A stretch of 15,697 nt of DNA from Pedobacter sp. (GCA_028287885.1 JAQBOT010000234.1:1-15697), one strand, 5' to 3'. Positions 9,001 to 15,697 are shown, counted from the first letter of the stretch. The notes: generated from the sequence alone by a model not told the origin. A program made the numbers and translations.

Positions 9001-9053
9001 CGTGGTATACCGTTCGTGGCAAACCAGGGCTGCGGAGGTAAAAATCGGTTCAT
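6024..9053 (-). CDS. SusC/RagA-family TonB-linked outer membrane transporter
   Basis: I chose the ATG at 9051-9053, giving 1009 residues. The frame stays open to a TTG at 9126-9128, but residues added by that start or by the ATG at 9090-9092 do not look like part of a signal peptide. From the chosen start come a polar stretch, a hydrophobic core and the cleavage site ALA-Q after residue 41. A CarboxypepD_reg-like domain follows (about 43-118), then a TonB-box-like ELAVVEVVGYG, the plug with VRIRGN and LYVVDGVALD, IASIEVLKDASATAIYGSRA, then the barrel ending in FNFGVNFSL. There is no STN domain, so FecR/ECF-sigma signalling through this protein is unlikely. It imports a SusD-delivered substrate using TonB energy. 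It is divergent from the other complete SusC and 16 bases upstream of its SusD. Confidence 0.93.
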   Translation of the reverse strand: MNRFLPPQPWFATNGIPRHFLLQKILFFAATLLLTNFSALAQTVIRGVVSDNEKNTLAGATVTATGSTVQVLSDANGRYAISVPANVTQLTFSYVGLQTQTVAINNRTTISVALSSSNELAVVEVVGYGSVRKRDLTGSATTVSSKDFNKGPLTAPDQLIQGKVAGVQMINNSGQPGGSTTVRIRGNAAITGSGQPLYVVDGVALDTRSARPSTSGGIGISPGGNPLNFINPADIASIEVLKDASATAIYGSRAAYGVVLITTKRGQAGQATIDVNASTGISNIARKIDVLDGDQYRAALTKYGLTAGDFGSNVDAMDEITRTAFNQNYSIGLSGGTEASTYRASFGYQDQQGIIKATDFKKYSGSFNGNFKFLESKKLGLDINLISSQYRESIAPITSDAGFTGSLISQALSWNPTRPLRNPDGSLFIENGGTIINPLVMSEASRDKSKVSTILGSVSPYYKITPWLEYRMLASLNYSTGIRRASTRSFLNLNGIQANGDFLGGYASYGNTELITQQFTNTITFNKEIVSKLNLNAVVGYEYTNYINKGLNSTAKGFGDIPVDYTDAMEATAPANRTFDSYNDPTAQLQSYFARAIFNYAGKYLLTATFRADGSTKFGANNRYGYFPSFAAAWNIKEESFLKDVSWLNLLKIRAGYGKTGNQEFPSGSAQQRYDITYSSGAQSLTGVNNENKELKWQSDKQTNIGADFTFFKSKISGSIDYFNKTTTDLLFPQIPLVPANPGVAVTWVNLPGQIVNKGLELNLNANIIEKADVSWSLGGNATFIKNRVNNIVGIIKTGALSGQGLSDVTTEVIQSGLPLFAMVTRKYNGLDPNGFSLYTDEGFTSFYVGDPNPNVILGISTNLRYKKVSLTANFNGSLGQDIYNNTANSVLPISNLGTGKNVAADLVNSEIQESLANPIAASSRYIEKGNYLKLANATISYNVGSIGKSIRGLNVFVNGQNLFVITKYKGFDPEVNVDKAVNGVPSAGIEYISYPTARTFNFGVNFSL

Positions 9054-9368
9054 ACTTGTTTGTTTTAAATCGTTACCGGTATAGATTGGCATATACCTGT
9101 CCGTTAGTTGATTGGTTAGAAAACACAATATAACATTTTTAATAAAATCTCAATATATATTATTTTAATTAAATTTTTTATACTCTTTTGCTTGTTGTAA
9201 AAAACTTGAATAAAAAAAAGAGTTAAATATTTTTGGTATTGATCAGTTTATATTTATGTTTATGTAATAATACAGTTACCTATAAATAGCAAACAAATAA
9301 CTAAAGCGTCGTTAACATTTATTTATGTAAAACTTTTTACCAATTCTTACCACCTAACCAAATATCTT
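9054..9368. promoter_or_regulatory. Divergent control region between two SusC genes
   Basis: These 315 bases separate the start codons of the two divergent transporters. The stretch from about 9120 to 9350 is very AT-rich, with A and T runs. It holds one convincing promoter, for the rightward operon (annotated separately). An inverted repeat, ACTCTTTT (9182-9189) with AAAAGAGT (9216-9223), brackets that promoter's -33 element and might be a binding site. The leftward operon has only a weak candidate on the - strand: TATATTG at 9126-9132 with TTG at 9151-9153 (18-base gap). No ORF, tRNA or clear hairpin terminator is seen. Confidence 0.6.
9206..9235 (+). promoter_or_regulatory. Bacteroidota-type promoter for the rightward SusC-SusD operon
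   Basis: TTG at 9206-9208 is followed by a 19-base spacer and TATTTTTG at 9228-9235. This fits the primary-sigma consensus of the phylum (TTG, 19-21 bases, TAnnTTTG). Transcription would start near 9242, leaving a leader of roughly 125 bases before the ATG at 9369. Confidence 0.6.
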
Positions 9369-12300
9369 ATGTTTAAAAATGTACACAGTTTCAAAAGAAA
9401 GCTTTTTCTTTTGATGACCGGGATGCTCCTAGCCCTAGGAGTTAATGCCCAGGTCAGAATTACAGGTCGGATTACTAGCAGTGATGACCGGCAGCCTATT
9501 CCAGGCGCAACAATTAAAATCAAAGGCACCAATCAAGGAACAATGACTGATGTTAACGGCGCATTTTCGCTACAAGCGAGCGCGGAAAACGTATTGGTTA
9601 TTTCCTTCGTGGGTTATTCAAGCCGCGAAGTAACTGTAGGTAATCAAACCTCCATTACAATAGCATTGGTACCAAACAACAACAACTTAAACGAAATCGT
9701 AGTAACGGGTTACACCTCACAGCGGAAAAAGGATTTAACAGGATCTGTAGCTGTTGTAAACGTGGCTCAATTAAAAGCACAACCGGCAGCAAGTGCAGTG
9801 GAAGCTTTGCAAGGTAAAGCTCCCGGCGTACAGATCGTTGTGGATGGTGCACCAGGTTCGACACCACAAATACGTGTTCGTGGTGTAACTACGATCAACA
9901 ACAATGATCCCCTTTACGTTGTGGATGGGGTTCCTTATGAAGGTAAGTTGAGCTGGTTGAACCAGAATGACATCGAAAGTATGCAGGTCTTGAAAGACGC
10001 ATCTTCGGCATCCATTTATGGTTCCCGTGCAAACAACGGGGTTGTTATTATAACAACACGCAAAGGAATCCAAGGGCCGCCAAGGATCACTTTTGATTCT
10101 TATTATGGTAGCCAGGTTCCCAATAAAGGAACATTTCCAAAGTTGATGAACCCTCAGCAATATGCTGAGTATGTATTTACAAGCTACAAGAACGCTGGCC
10201 AGGTTCCTACAGGAACAAACTATGGAACGGGCGCTACTCCTGTACTTCCGGAGTATCTATTAGCAGGCGGTGCGACTGGACAGAATGTTACTCCTGCTGA
10301 TGCTGATCCGTCAAAATACAGCAACAATCCATCGACTTGGTATCAAATTACCAAAGCTAATCAGCAGGGAACAAATTGGTTTGACGAAATAACAGAAAAT
10401 GCACCTATACAAAACTACCAATTAAGTGGTTCTGGTGGTGGCGAAAACTCTACATACAGTTTCTCTACTGGTTATATCAACCAAAAGGGTATTGTTAAGT
10501 ACACAGGTTTCAAACGTTACAACGTACGTGCTAATACCACTGTATCTGGGCTTGATAAAAGAGTTCGTTTTGGTGAAAACATGCAGTACAGTTATACTGA
10601 AGGCTTCGGTTTCGGAGTAAACCCAAATATTAGTGGTGATTACCAAGATGAAGGTAGCGCAATTGGCTGGGCTTATCGTATGCCGACAATTGTTCCGGTT
10701 TATGACATCGCCGGCAACTTTGCTGGTAGTAAAGGTAGTCAATTGGGAAATGCACAAAACCCGCTTGCTTTCTTATATCGTGCTAAAGACAACTTAAACA
10801 AAAGCAACTTTTTCTTTGGTAATGCATTTGGTGAAGTAGACATTATCAAAGGTCTTACAGCGAAGACCAGCTTTGGTCTGCGTTATGAAAATTATAACGG
10901 AATCACACTTGGCTATCCAAACTTAGAGTTCTCCGAAGGTAGTAACACGAACAACTTGGGTGAATATCAGGGTTACACTACAGAATGGACCTGGACGAAC
11001 ACTTTGACGTACGCAAAGGTATTTGCGGAAAAACACCGCTTGAACTTACTTGTTGGTAGTGAGGCTGTACGTTCCCGTAATCGCCAGTTGAATGCAGGAC
11101 GTAATAGCTTCTTTGTTTTAGGTGATTTAGACTACTATTACCTGAATGTAGGTTCTTCAAACATTACCAATGCTAGTACAGGTAGTGTAGGTTCTTTATA
11201 TTCCCTATTTGGAAGAGCTGATTATTCATTCAATGATCGTTACCTTGCGAGTGTAACTATACGCCGTGATGGTTCATCAAACTTTGGAGAAGAGAACAAG
11301 TTCGGATATTTCCCAGCAGGAAGTCTTGCTTGGAGGGTTTCTGAAGAAAGCTTTTTAAAAGACAAAGTGAGTTGGTTAACCGATTTAAAGGTTAGAGCTG
11401 GTTACGGTGGAACGGGTAATCAAAGGATTCCAGTAAACCAGTATATCAATAGGTTCCAATCTTCACTTACCAGTGCAGCTTATGCTTTCGGAGGCGGAAA
11501 CAATGTAGCTACTGGTGTATGGCAAAATGCTTACGCTAATCCTGACATTAAATGGGAATCAGTAAGATCATTAAACTTAGGTTTGGATTTTACTTTGTTA
11601 AAATCAGCTGTTGACGGATCATTCGACTGGTACAACAGGAAGACTTCAGACATGCTTTATCCAGTGCCACTTCCATCAACGGCAGTTGGTTTAGGAAGTT
11701 CACCATACCAAAACGTTGGTGACATGAGCAACAAAGGAGTTGAACTAACTGTGAATTATCACTATGGAAGAGCACAAGACAGTCCATTCAAGTTTGACCT
11801 TGGTGTAAACTTTTCTAAAAACGTAAATAAAATTGTTGCCCTTGCTCCTGGAATAAACCAGCAACCTTATGGTTCATTTAGAAGTCTAACTACAAGTATT
11901 CTTCAAGTTGGCCAACCATTTGGCGCATTCTACGGCTATGATGTAACAGGCATTATTCAAAATGATGCAGAAATTGCCGCAGGCCCTTCTTATACAGGCG
12001 CACGTGTCGGTGGTTTCAAATTCCGCGATGTAAATGGAGACAATAAAATCGATCCAGGAGATCGTACAATTATTGGAGACCCAAATCCGGATTTCTTCTA
12101 TTCGATGAACTTAAATGCTTCATACAAAAACTTTGATATTGCAATGTTTTTCAACGGCGTTCAAGGAAATGACCTGTATGCTGCTAACCGGTATTTCACA
12201 GACTTCCCGACCTTTTACGGAGCAAGAAGCACCCGTTTGTTGGATGCATGGAGTCCAACCAATACCTCGAGCAAGATTCCTTCACCAAATATTAGTGCCG

Positions 12301-12593
12301 CTGAGATTGAATATTCCTCGTCAAGCTATTATGTTCAAAATGGAAGTTTCTTCCGTATGAAGAACCTACAGATCGGTTATACATTTCCGGCACAGAAAAT
12401 GTTCGGTACCAAAGCGGGCATCAACAAGTTTAGAGTTTATGCGAGTGCAACAAACATCTTTACAGTAACTAAATACGAAGGATTAGATCCAGAGGTAAGT
12501 CAGGAAACATCAACTTTTTCTGCTCCAGGTTTAGATCGCGGTATCTATCCAAATCCTCGTCAGTTTCTATTGGGTTTAAGTGTAGGTTTTTAA
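9369..12593 (+). CDS. SusC/RagA-family TonB-linked outer membrane transporter
   Basis: The protein has 1074 residues. It has a signal peptide with a probable cleavage at NA-Q (after residue 27), a CarboxypepD_reg-like domain (about 30-102, ending ITIALVP), and the TonB-box-like NEIVVTGY (108-115). The plug has IRVRGVTTINNNDPLYVVDGVPY and IESMQVLKDASSASIYGSRA. The barrel runs to the terminal strand FLLGLSVGF. Near residue 887 is the SusC signature DVNGDNKIDPGD, followed by RTIIGDPNPDF, a calcium-loop-like element near a surface loop; the leftward SusC keeps only GDPNPN. There is no STN domain. It works with the SusD gene that starts 12 bases downstream. The ATG at 9369 gives a proper signal peptide. 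Confidence 0.96.
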   Translation: MFKNVHSFKRKLFLLMTGMLLALGVNAQVRITGRITSSDDRQPIPGATIKIKGTNQGTMTDVNGAFSLQASAENVLVISFVGYSSREVTVGNQTSITIALVPNNNNLNEIVVTGYTSQRKKDLTGSVAVVNVAQLKAQPAASAVEALQGKAPGVQIVVDGAPGSTPQIRVRGVTTINNNDPLYVVDGVPYEGKLSWLNQNDIESMQVLKDASSASIYGSRANNGVVIITTRKGIQGPPRITFDSYYGSQVPNKGTFPKLMNPQQYAEYVFTSYKNAGQVPTGTNYGTGATPVLPEYLLAGGATGQNVTPADADPSKYSNNPSTWYQITKANQQGTNWFDEITENAPIQNYQLSGSGGGENSTYSFSTGYINQKGIVKYTGFKRYNVRANTTVSGLDKRVRFGENMQYSYTEGFGFGVNPNISGDYQDEGSAIGWAYRMPTIVPVYDIAGNFAGSKGSQLGNAQNPLAFLYRAKDNLNKSNFFFGNAFGEVDIIKGLTAKTSFGLRYENYNGITLGYPNLEFSEGSNTNNLGEYQGYTTEWTWTNTLTYAKVFAEKHRLNLLVGSEAVRSRNRQLNAGRNSFFVLGDLDYYYLNVGSSNITNASTGSVGSLYSLFGRADYSFNDRYLASVTIRRDGSSNFGEENKFGYFPAGSLAWRVSEESFLKDKVSWLTDLKVRAGYGGTGNQRIPVNQYINRFQSSLTSAAYAFGGGNNVATGVWQNAYANPDIKWESVRSLNLGLDFTLLKSAVDGSFDWYNRKTSDMLYPVPLPSTAVGLGSSPYQNVGDMSNKGVELTVNYHYGRAQDSPFKFDLGVNFSKNVNKIVALAPGINQQPYGSFRSLTTSILQVGQPFGAFYGYDVTGIIQNDAEIAAGPSYTGARVGGFKFRDVNGDNKIDPGDRTIIGDPNPDFFYSMNLNASYKNFDIAMFFNGVQGNDLYAANRYFTDFPTFYGARSTRLLDAWSPTNTSSKIPSPNISAAEIEYSSSSYYVQNGSFFRMKNLQIGYTFPAQKMFGTKAGINKFRVYASATNIFTVTKYEGLDPEVSQETSTFSAPGLDRGIYPNPRQFLLGLSVGF

Positions 12594-12605
12594 CAACAAA
12601 AAATC

Positions 12606-14324
12606 ATGAAAAAGATTAATTATATAATAATTGCGATGATTCTGGTTACAGTAAGCTGTAAAAAAGAATTTCTAGACAAGCGCCCGCAAGCGGAATTAAC
12701 GACGGAGCAGCTTACAAGCATTAATGGTGTAGAGGGTGTATTAACCGGAGCATATTCCTTGTTAAACGGAAATGCGAATGGTACATGGGGTAACTACTCG
12801 TCGGGACCAAGTCAGTGGTTGTTAGGTGAAGTAACCTCAGATGATGCACATAAAGGTAGTAATGATGGTGATCAACCAAACATGAACCTAATTCAAACAC
12901 ACCAACCATCCAGCACGAACGACAACTTGTCGATTTTTTGGGACAGGTATTTTGAGGGTGTTTCTCGTTGTAACAACACGCTTAAAGTTCTTGCAGCACT
13001 ACAAGCAAGTGATGGAGTGAAGTTTTCTGATGCCCGAGCTTTGGAGATTCAAGCGGAAGCCAGATTATTGCGTGCACACTACAACTTCTTCTTAGCACGC
13101 GTTTTTAAAAACGTACCATTAATCACTGAGGCAACAACAGAGCCGGCAGTTGATAATTCAGGAGATATTTATCCTGCAATTGTCTCAGACCTACAGTTCG
13201 CTGTTGAAAATTTAGCTGTTGTAAACTCTCAAGCTCAAGTTGGACGCGTAAACAAAATTATCGCACAGGCTTACCTTGGAAAGGTTTATTTATATCAAAA
13301 GAAATACGCGGAAGCGCTTCCTTTGTTCCAGGCAGTAATCGCATCAAGGCCAGCTTTGACTACAATGCAGTATAAAGACAACTTTGATATCACGAAAGAA
13401 AATGGCCCAGAGTCTATTTTTGCCGTTCAGCATGCCGTTGGTGGTGATGGAACAGGTGGTGATAACGGAAACGTTGGTGACATGTTAAACTACCCATATG
13501 GAGGTTCGGCTAAAACTACCTGCTGTGGATTTTACCAGCCTTCGGTGGATCTTGCTAACTCATTCAAAGTGAATGCAGCAGGGCTACCATTCCTGGATAA
13601 CAGCTACCGCCAAAATCCATACACGTCTGATCTTTTACTTAGTGGTGCAGCAAAAACCAGTTATCAGGTTGACCGTACCCTTACTATCGATCCAAGAATG
13701 GATTACACACTAGGTAGAAGAGGTGTTCCATACCGTGATTGGGGAATTATGGAAGGTGATTCATGGATTCGTGAAGTTGCAAGTGGTGGACCGTTTGTAC
13801 CATACAAAAATTCAATTGACTTTGCTATGTTCACTAGTGGAACTGCGCCAGGTGCTACGAATATCAACGGGTTAAATGTGAATATTATCCGTCTTGCTGA
13901 CGTATACCTGATGGCAGCAGAATGCCAGGTAGAACTTGGTGATTTAGCAGGTGCATTAACTTTGGTTAACCAAGTCCGTGCCCGTGCTGCGCTGTTGCCA
14001 GCTGCAACGGATAAGGCAGTTGGTGGTACGCCAGTGGCAAACTACCAAGTTAAACCGTATCCAGTATTTCCAACTCAGGATTATGCGCGTACTGCAGTAC
14101 GCTTTGAGCGCAGACTTGAGCTTGCAATGGAGGGACATCGCTTTTATGACCTAGTACGCTGGGGAGCGTTGAAGTCAACTTTAGAGCCATATTTTGCTTT
14201 CGAAGGAGCCTACACGAAGTATCTAAACGGTGTAACGATAACGCCAGAAGATGAATACTTCCCAATTCCACAGGATCAGTTAGACAGAAGTAACGGGGTT
14301 CTTAAACAAAACCCAGGTTATTAA
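12606..14324 (+). CDS. SusD/RagB-family nutrient-binding outer membrane lipoprotein
   Basis: The protein has 572 residues. The signal peptide ends at TVSC (Cys18), followed by KKEFLDKRPQ, a standard SusD start. RagB/SusD features include LTGAYSLLNG (51-60), ARLLRAHYNFFLARVF near residues 152-167, the TPR-like AQAYLGKVYLYQKKYAEALPLFQ (about 220-242), IIRLADVYLMAAECQVELGD (about 424-443), RRLELAMEGHRFYDLVRWG near 500-518, and the terminal KQNPGY. Adjacent cysteines 306 and 307 occur in TTCCGFYQPS, a segment I recall from other SusD proteins. It would bind substrate at the cell surface as partner of the SusC just upstream. It is the last gene of the operon, with a terminator 20 bases after the stop. 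The substrate is unknown. Confidence 0.95.
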   Translation: MKKINYIIIAMILVTVSCKKEFLDKRPQAELTTEQLTSINGVEGVLTGAYSLLNGNANGTWGNYSSGPSQWLLGEVTSDDAHKGSNDGDQPNMNLIQTHQPSSTNDNLSIFWDRYFEGVSRCNNTLKVLAALQASDGVKFSDARALEIQAEARLLRAHYNFFLARVFKNVPLITEATTEPAVDNSGDIYPAIVSDLQFAVENLAVVNSQAQVGRVNKIIAQAYLGKVYLYQKKYAEALPLFQAVIASRPALTTMQYKDNFDITKENGPESIFAVQHAVGGDGTGGDNGNVGDMLNYPYGGSAKTTCCGFYQPSVDLANSFKVNAAGLPFLDNSYRQNPYTSDLLLSGAAKTSYQVDRTLTIDPRMDYTLGRRGVPYRDWGIMEGDSWIREVASGGPFVPYKNSIDFAMFTSGTAPGATNINGLNVNIIRLADVYLMAAECQVELGDLAGALTLVNQVRARAALLPAATDKAVGGTPVANYQVKPYPVFPTQDYARTAVRFERRLELAMEGHRFYDLVRWGALKSTLEPYFAFEGAYTKYLNGVTITPEDEYFPIPQDQLDRSNGVLKQNPGY

Positions 14325-14344
14325 TTTGCCTGAATAAATAAACG

Positions 14345-14384
14345 AAAAGCCCTGCATGTATAAAAAACATGCAGGGCTTTTTCT
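14345..14384 (+). terminator. Intrinsic terminator of the rightward SusC-SusD operon
   Basis: The stem AAAAGCCCTGCATGT (14345-14359) pairs perfectly with ACATGCAGGGCTTTT (14367-14381) around a 7-base loop. A T-rich tail continues to 14387. It separates the SusCD operon from the dehydrogenase genes, making separate transcription of the latter likely. Confidence 0.93.
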
Positions 14385-14516
14385 TTTAATTGGACCTTGA
14401 GTAACAAATTTAATATTTTGCAGGATAATAGGCTTTGATTACACTTTATAATATATTTTTTCTATTTTAGGAATTACAAAAGGTTCCAAAACCTTAACCA
14501 ACTAAATATAAACCAT

Positions 14517-15179
14517 ATGGATAGAAGAGACGCAGTAAAGAGTGTTGCTTTCTTAATCGGAGGCGCCTTATCTGCCACCACAATCGGCGTTTTTTTAGAA
14601 GGATGCCATTCAAACACCACATCTGACGCGAATTTGTTTTCTGCTGATCAGGAGAAAATGTTACCTGAACTAGCCGACATAATCATTCCAACGACTAAAA
14701 CGCCCGGCGCTAAGGCTGCAGGTGTTGGTCCGTTTATTTCCATGATGATCAAAGATTGCTACCCGAAAGAAGCGCAAAAGGTATTTGTAAAAGGGTTAGA
14801 TGATCTCGAAGAACGTTCAAAGAAAGAGTATTCAAATTCCTTCATTAACATCACTGCAGCTCAGCGCGAGCAACTTTTATCTAAACTTAGGGATGAAACT
14901 GTAGCAGATCAAAAGAAAGACAAGGATCAGCTTGCCAAAGATGAAACACAAAGGCAAAATGACACAGAAAAGAAGCCCGAAAAGGAAAAAGCAGGCAATC
15001 CAGCGGCTGCAAAAAAACCAGAAGGTAAACACTACTTCTTCGCAATCGCTAGAGATCTAACATTGCTTGGCTACTTCACTTCAGAGATCGGTGCAACACA
15101 AGCTTATGAATACATTGCTATCCCTGGACGGTATGATGGCTGTGTAGATCTAAAACCTGGTCAAAGAGTTTACGCATAA
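14517..15179 (+). CDS. Gluconate 2-dehydrogenase subunit 3 family protein (small subunit of a GMC sugar dehydrogenase)
   Basis: The protein has 220 residues. The N terminus MDRRDAVKS with a following hydrophobic stretch is a twin-arginine (Tat) signal. It ends at FLEGC (Cys30), which might serve as a lipobox. The mature part shows the family pattern: LFSADQEKMLPELADIIIPTTKTPGAKAAGVGPFI (40-74), then ITAAQREQLLSKL (112-124), then FFAIARDLTLLGYFTSEIG (174-192), and the C-terminal YIAIPGRYDGCVDLKPGQR. Between the halves, residues about 131-171 are a Lys/Glu/Gln-rich low-complexity stretch that looks like an insertion. The family supplies a small subunit needed to export or mature a GMC flavoprotein, whose gene begins 11 bases downstream. 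Substrates in known pairs include gluconate and glucosides (3-position oxidation); which applies here is not decidable. Confidence 0.88.
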   Translation: MDRRDAVKSVAFLIGGALSATTIGVFLEGCHSNTTSDANLFSADQEKMLPELADIIIPTTKTPGAKAAGVGPFISMMIKDCYPKEAQKVFVKGLDDLEERSKKEYSNSFINITAAQREQLLSKLRDETVADQKKDKDQLAKDETQRQNDTEKKPEKEKAGNPAAAKKPEGKHYFFAIARDLTLLGYFTSEIGATQAYEYIAIPGRYDGCVDLKPGQRVYA

Positions 15180-15190
15180 TTAAACATAAA

Positions 15191-15697
15191 ATGAACCTAA
15201 ATACTAAAGCAGCTGCTGCAAATACATATGACGCCATTGTTGTAGGATCCGGAATAAGCGGTGGATGGGCGGCAAAAGAGTTAACAGAAAAAGGATTGAA
15301 GGTATTGCTGCTTGAACGAGGCAGAAATATTGAACACATAAAAGATTATACCACGGCCATGAAAAAGCCCTGGGAATTTGAACATCGCGGAAGGCTCACT
15401 GAAGAGCAAAAAAGAACCCATCCTGTTCAGATGCGTGATTATCCTTACCAAGAATTTAATGAAAGTTTCTGGGTAAATGATTTGGAGTGCCCATACACGG
15501 AAGTGAAACGCTTCGACTGGTACAGAGGCTTTCATGTAGGTGGAAAATCATTAATGTGGGGCAGACAAAGCTACCGTTTCAGCGATATCAATTTCGAAGA
15601 CAACAAGAAGGACGGTCATGGTTCTGACTGGCCAATACGCTATAAAGATCTCGCACAATGGTATGATTATGTTGAACGTTTTTCCGGAATCAGCGGA
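15191..15697 (+). CDS. GMC-family FAD-dependent oxidoreductase (sugar dehydrogenase large subunit), N-terminal part, cut by window end
   Basis: The frame is open from the ATG at 15191 to the last base (169 codons), so the 3' part is missing. Residues 14-44 are an FAD-binding Rossmann motif: AIVVGSGISGGWAAKEL with glycines at 19-25, then VLLLERG with Glu42 positioned to bind ribose. HVGGKSLMWGRQSYRF at 115-130 is the second GMC nucleotide-binding signature. No signal peptide is seen, as expected if the protein is exported together with its Tat-carrying small subunit encoded 11 bases upstream. Relatives oxidise sugars or sugar acids, including gluconate 2-dehydrogenase and glucoside 3-dehydrogenase, and pass electrons to a cytochrome or quinone. 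The catalytic histidine region lies beyond the window, so substrate class is open. Confidence 0.9.
   Translation, partial: MNLNTKAAAANTYDAIVVGSGISGGWAAKELTEKGLKVLLLERGRNIEHIKDYTTAMKKPWEFEHRGRLTEEQKRTHPVQMRDYPYQEFNESFWVNDLECPYTEVKRFDWYRGFHVGGKSLMWGRQSYRFSDINFEDNKKDGHGSDWPIRYKDLAQWYDYVERFSGISG

Noticed and set aside
9054..9368. Phase-variable inversion between the two divergent SusC genes
   Set aside because: The upstream sequences and 5' ends of the two genes share no evident inverted repeat, and no recombinase gene is in the window.
4496..14324. FecR/ECF-sigma trans-envelope control of the SusC operons
   Set aside because: Neither complete SusC has an STN signalling domain and no sigma or anti-sigma gene is present.
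14413..14447. Possible promoters for the GMC operon (ATATTTTG at 14413-14420, TACACTTT at 14440-14447)
   Set aside because: Each matches only about six of the eight consensus positions, common by chance in this AT-rich gap. A promoter is expected here but cannot be placed.

Overview
The window looks like a chromosomal segment from a Bacteroidota bacterium, most likely Sphingobacteriaceae (Pedobacter-like). This rests on three SusC/SusD outer-membrane nutrient-uptake pairs, A-rich leaders without clear Shine-Dalgarno sites, promoter-like TAnnTTTG boxes, moderately low GC, and an SDR-type threonine dehydrogenase of the kind seen in this phylum. The genus is an inference.

Layout. (1) 2-2560, + strand: the last 43 codons of a SusC-type TonB-dependent transporter, a SusD-like lipoprotein of the SusD-like_2 type, and a DUF1735-type surface lipoprotein. 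A strong hairpin terminator closes this operon at 2589-2624. (2) 2667-4362, - strand: a two-gene housekeeping unit, SDR-type L-threonine 3-dehydrogenase followed by a YebC/TACO1-family protein, converging on the same terminator. (3) 4496-9053, - strand: a SusC-SusD pair (transporter first), ended by a perfect 16-bp hairpin. (4) 9054-9368: an AT-rich divergent control region with a good Bacteroidota promoter for the rightward operon. (5) 9369-14324, + strand: a second complete SusC-SusD pair, ended by a 15-bp hairpin. (6) 14517 to the window end, + strand: a gluconate-2-dehydrogenase-subunit-3-like protein and the start of its GMC flavoprotein partner.

Each SusC is expected to form a TonB-energised outer-membrane barrel, with SusD as the substrate-capturing lid. 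The DUF1735 protein would be an additional surface glycan-binding lipoprotein. No glycoside hydrolase, sulfatase, peptidase, hybrid two-component regulator, ECF sigma factor or FecR anti-sigma is visible, so the substrates cannot be assigned. The GMC/subunit 3 pair oxidises sugars or sugar derivatives in characterised relatives and may act on imported material, but a terminator separates it from the SusCD operon.

I found no RNA genes, CRISPR arrays, insertion sequences or phage genes. I do not see a clearly novel system. The most useful second-look items are the enzyme-less divergent SusCD pairs and their shared control region, a SusD with an arginine next to the lipobox cysteine, and the charged insertion in the subunit 3 protein.
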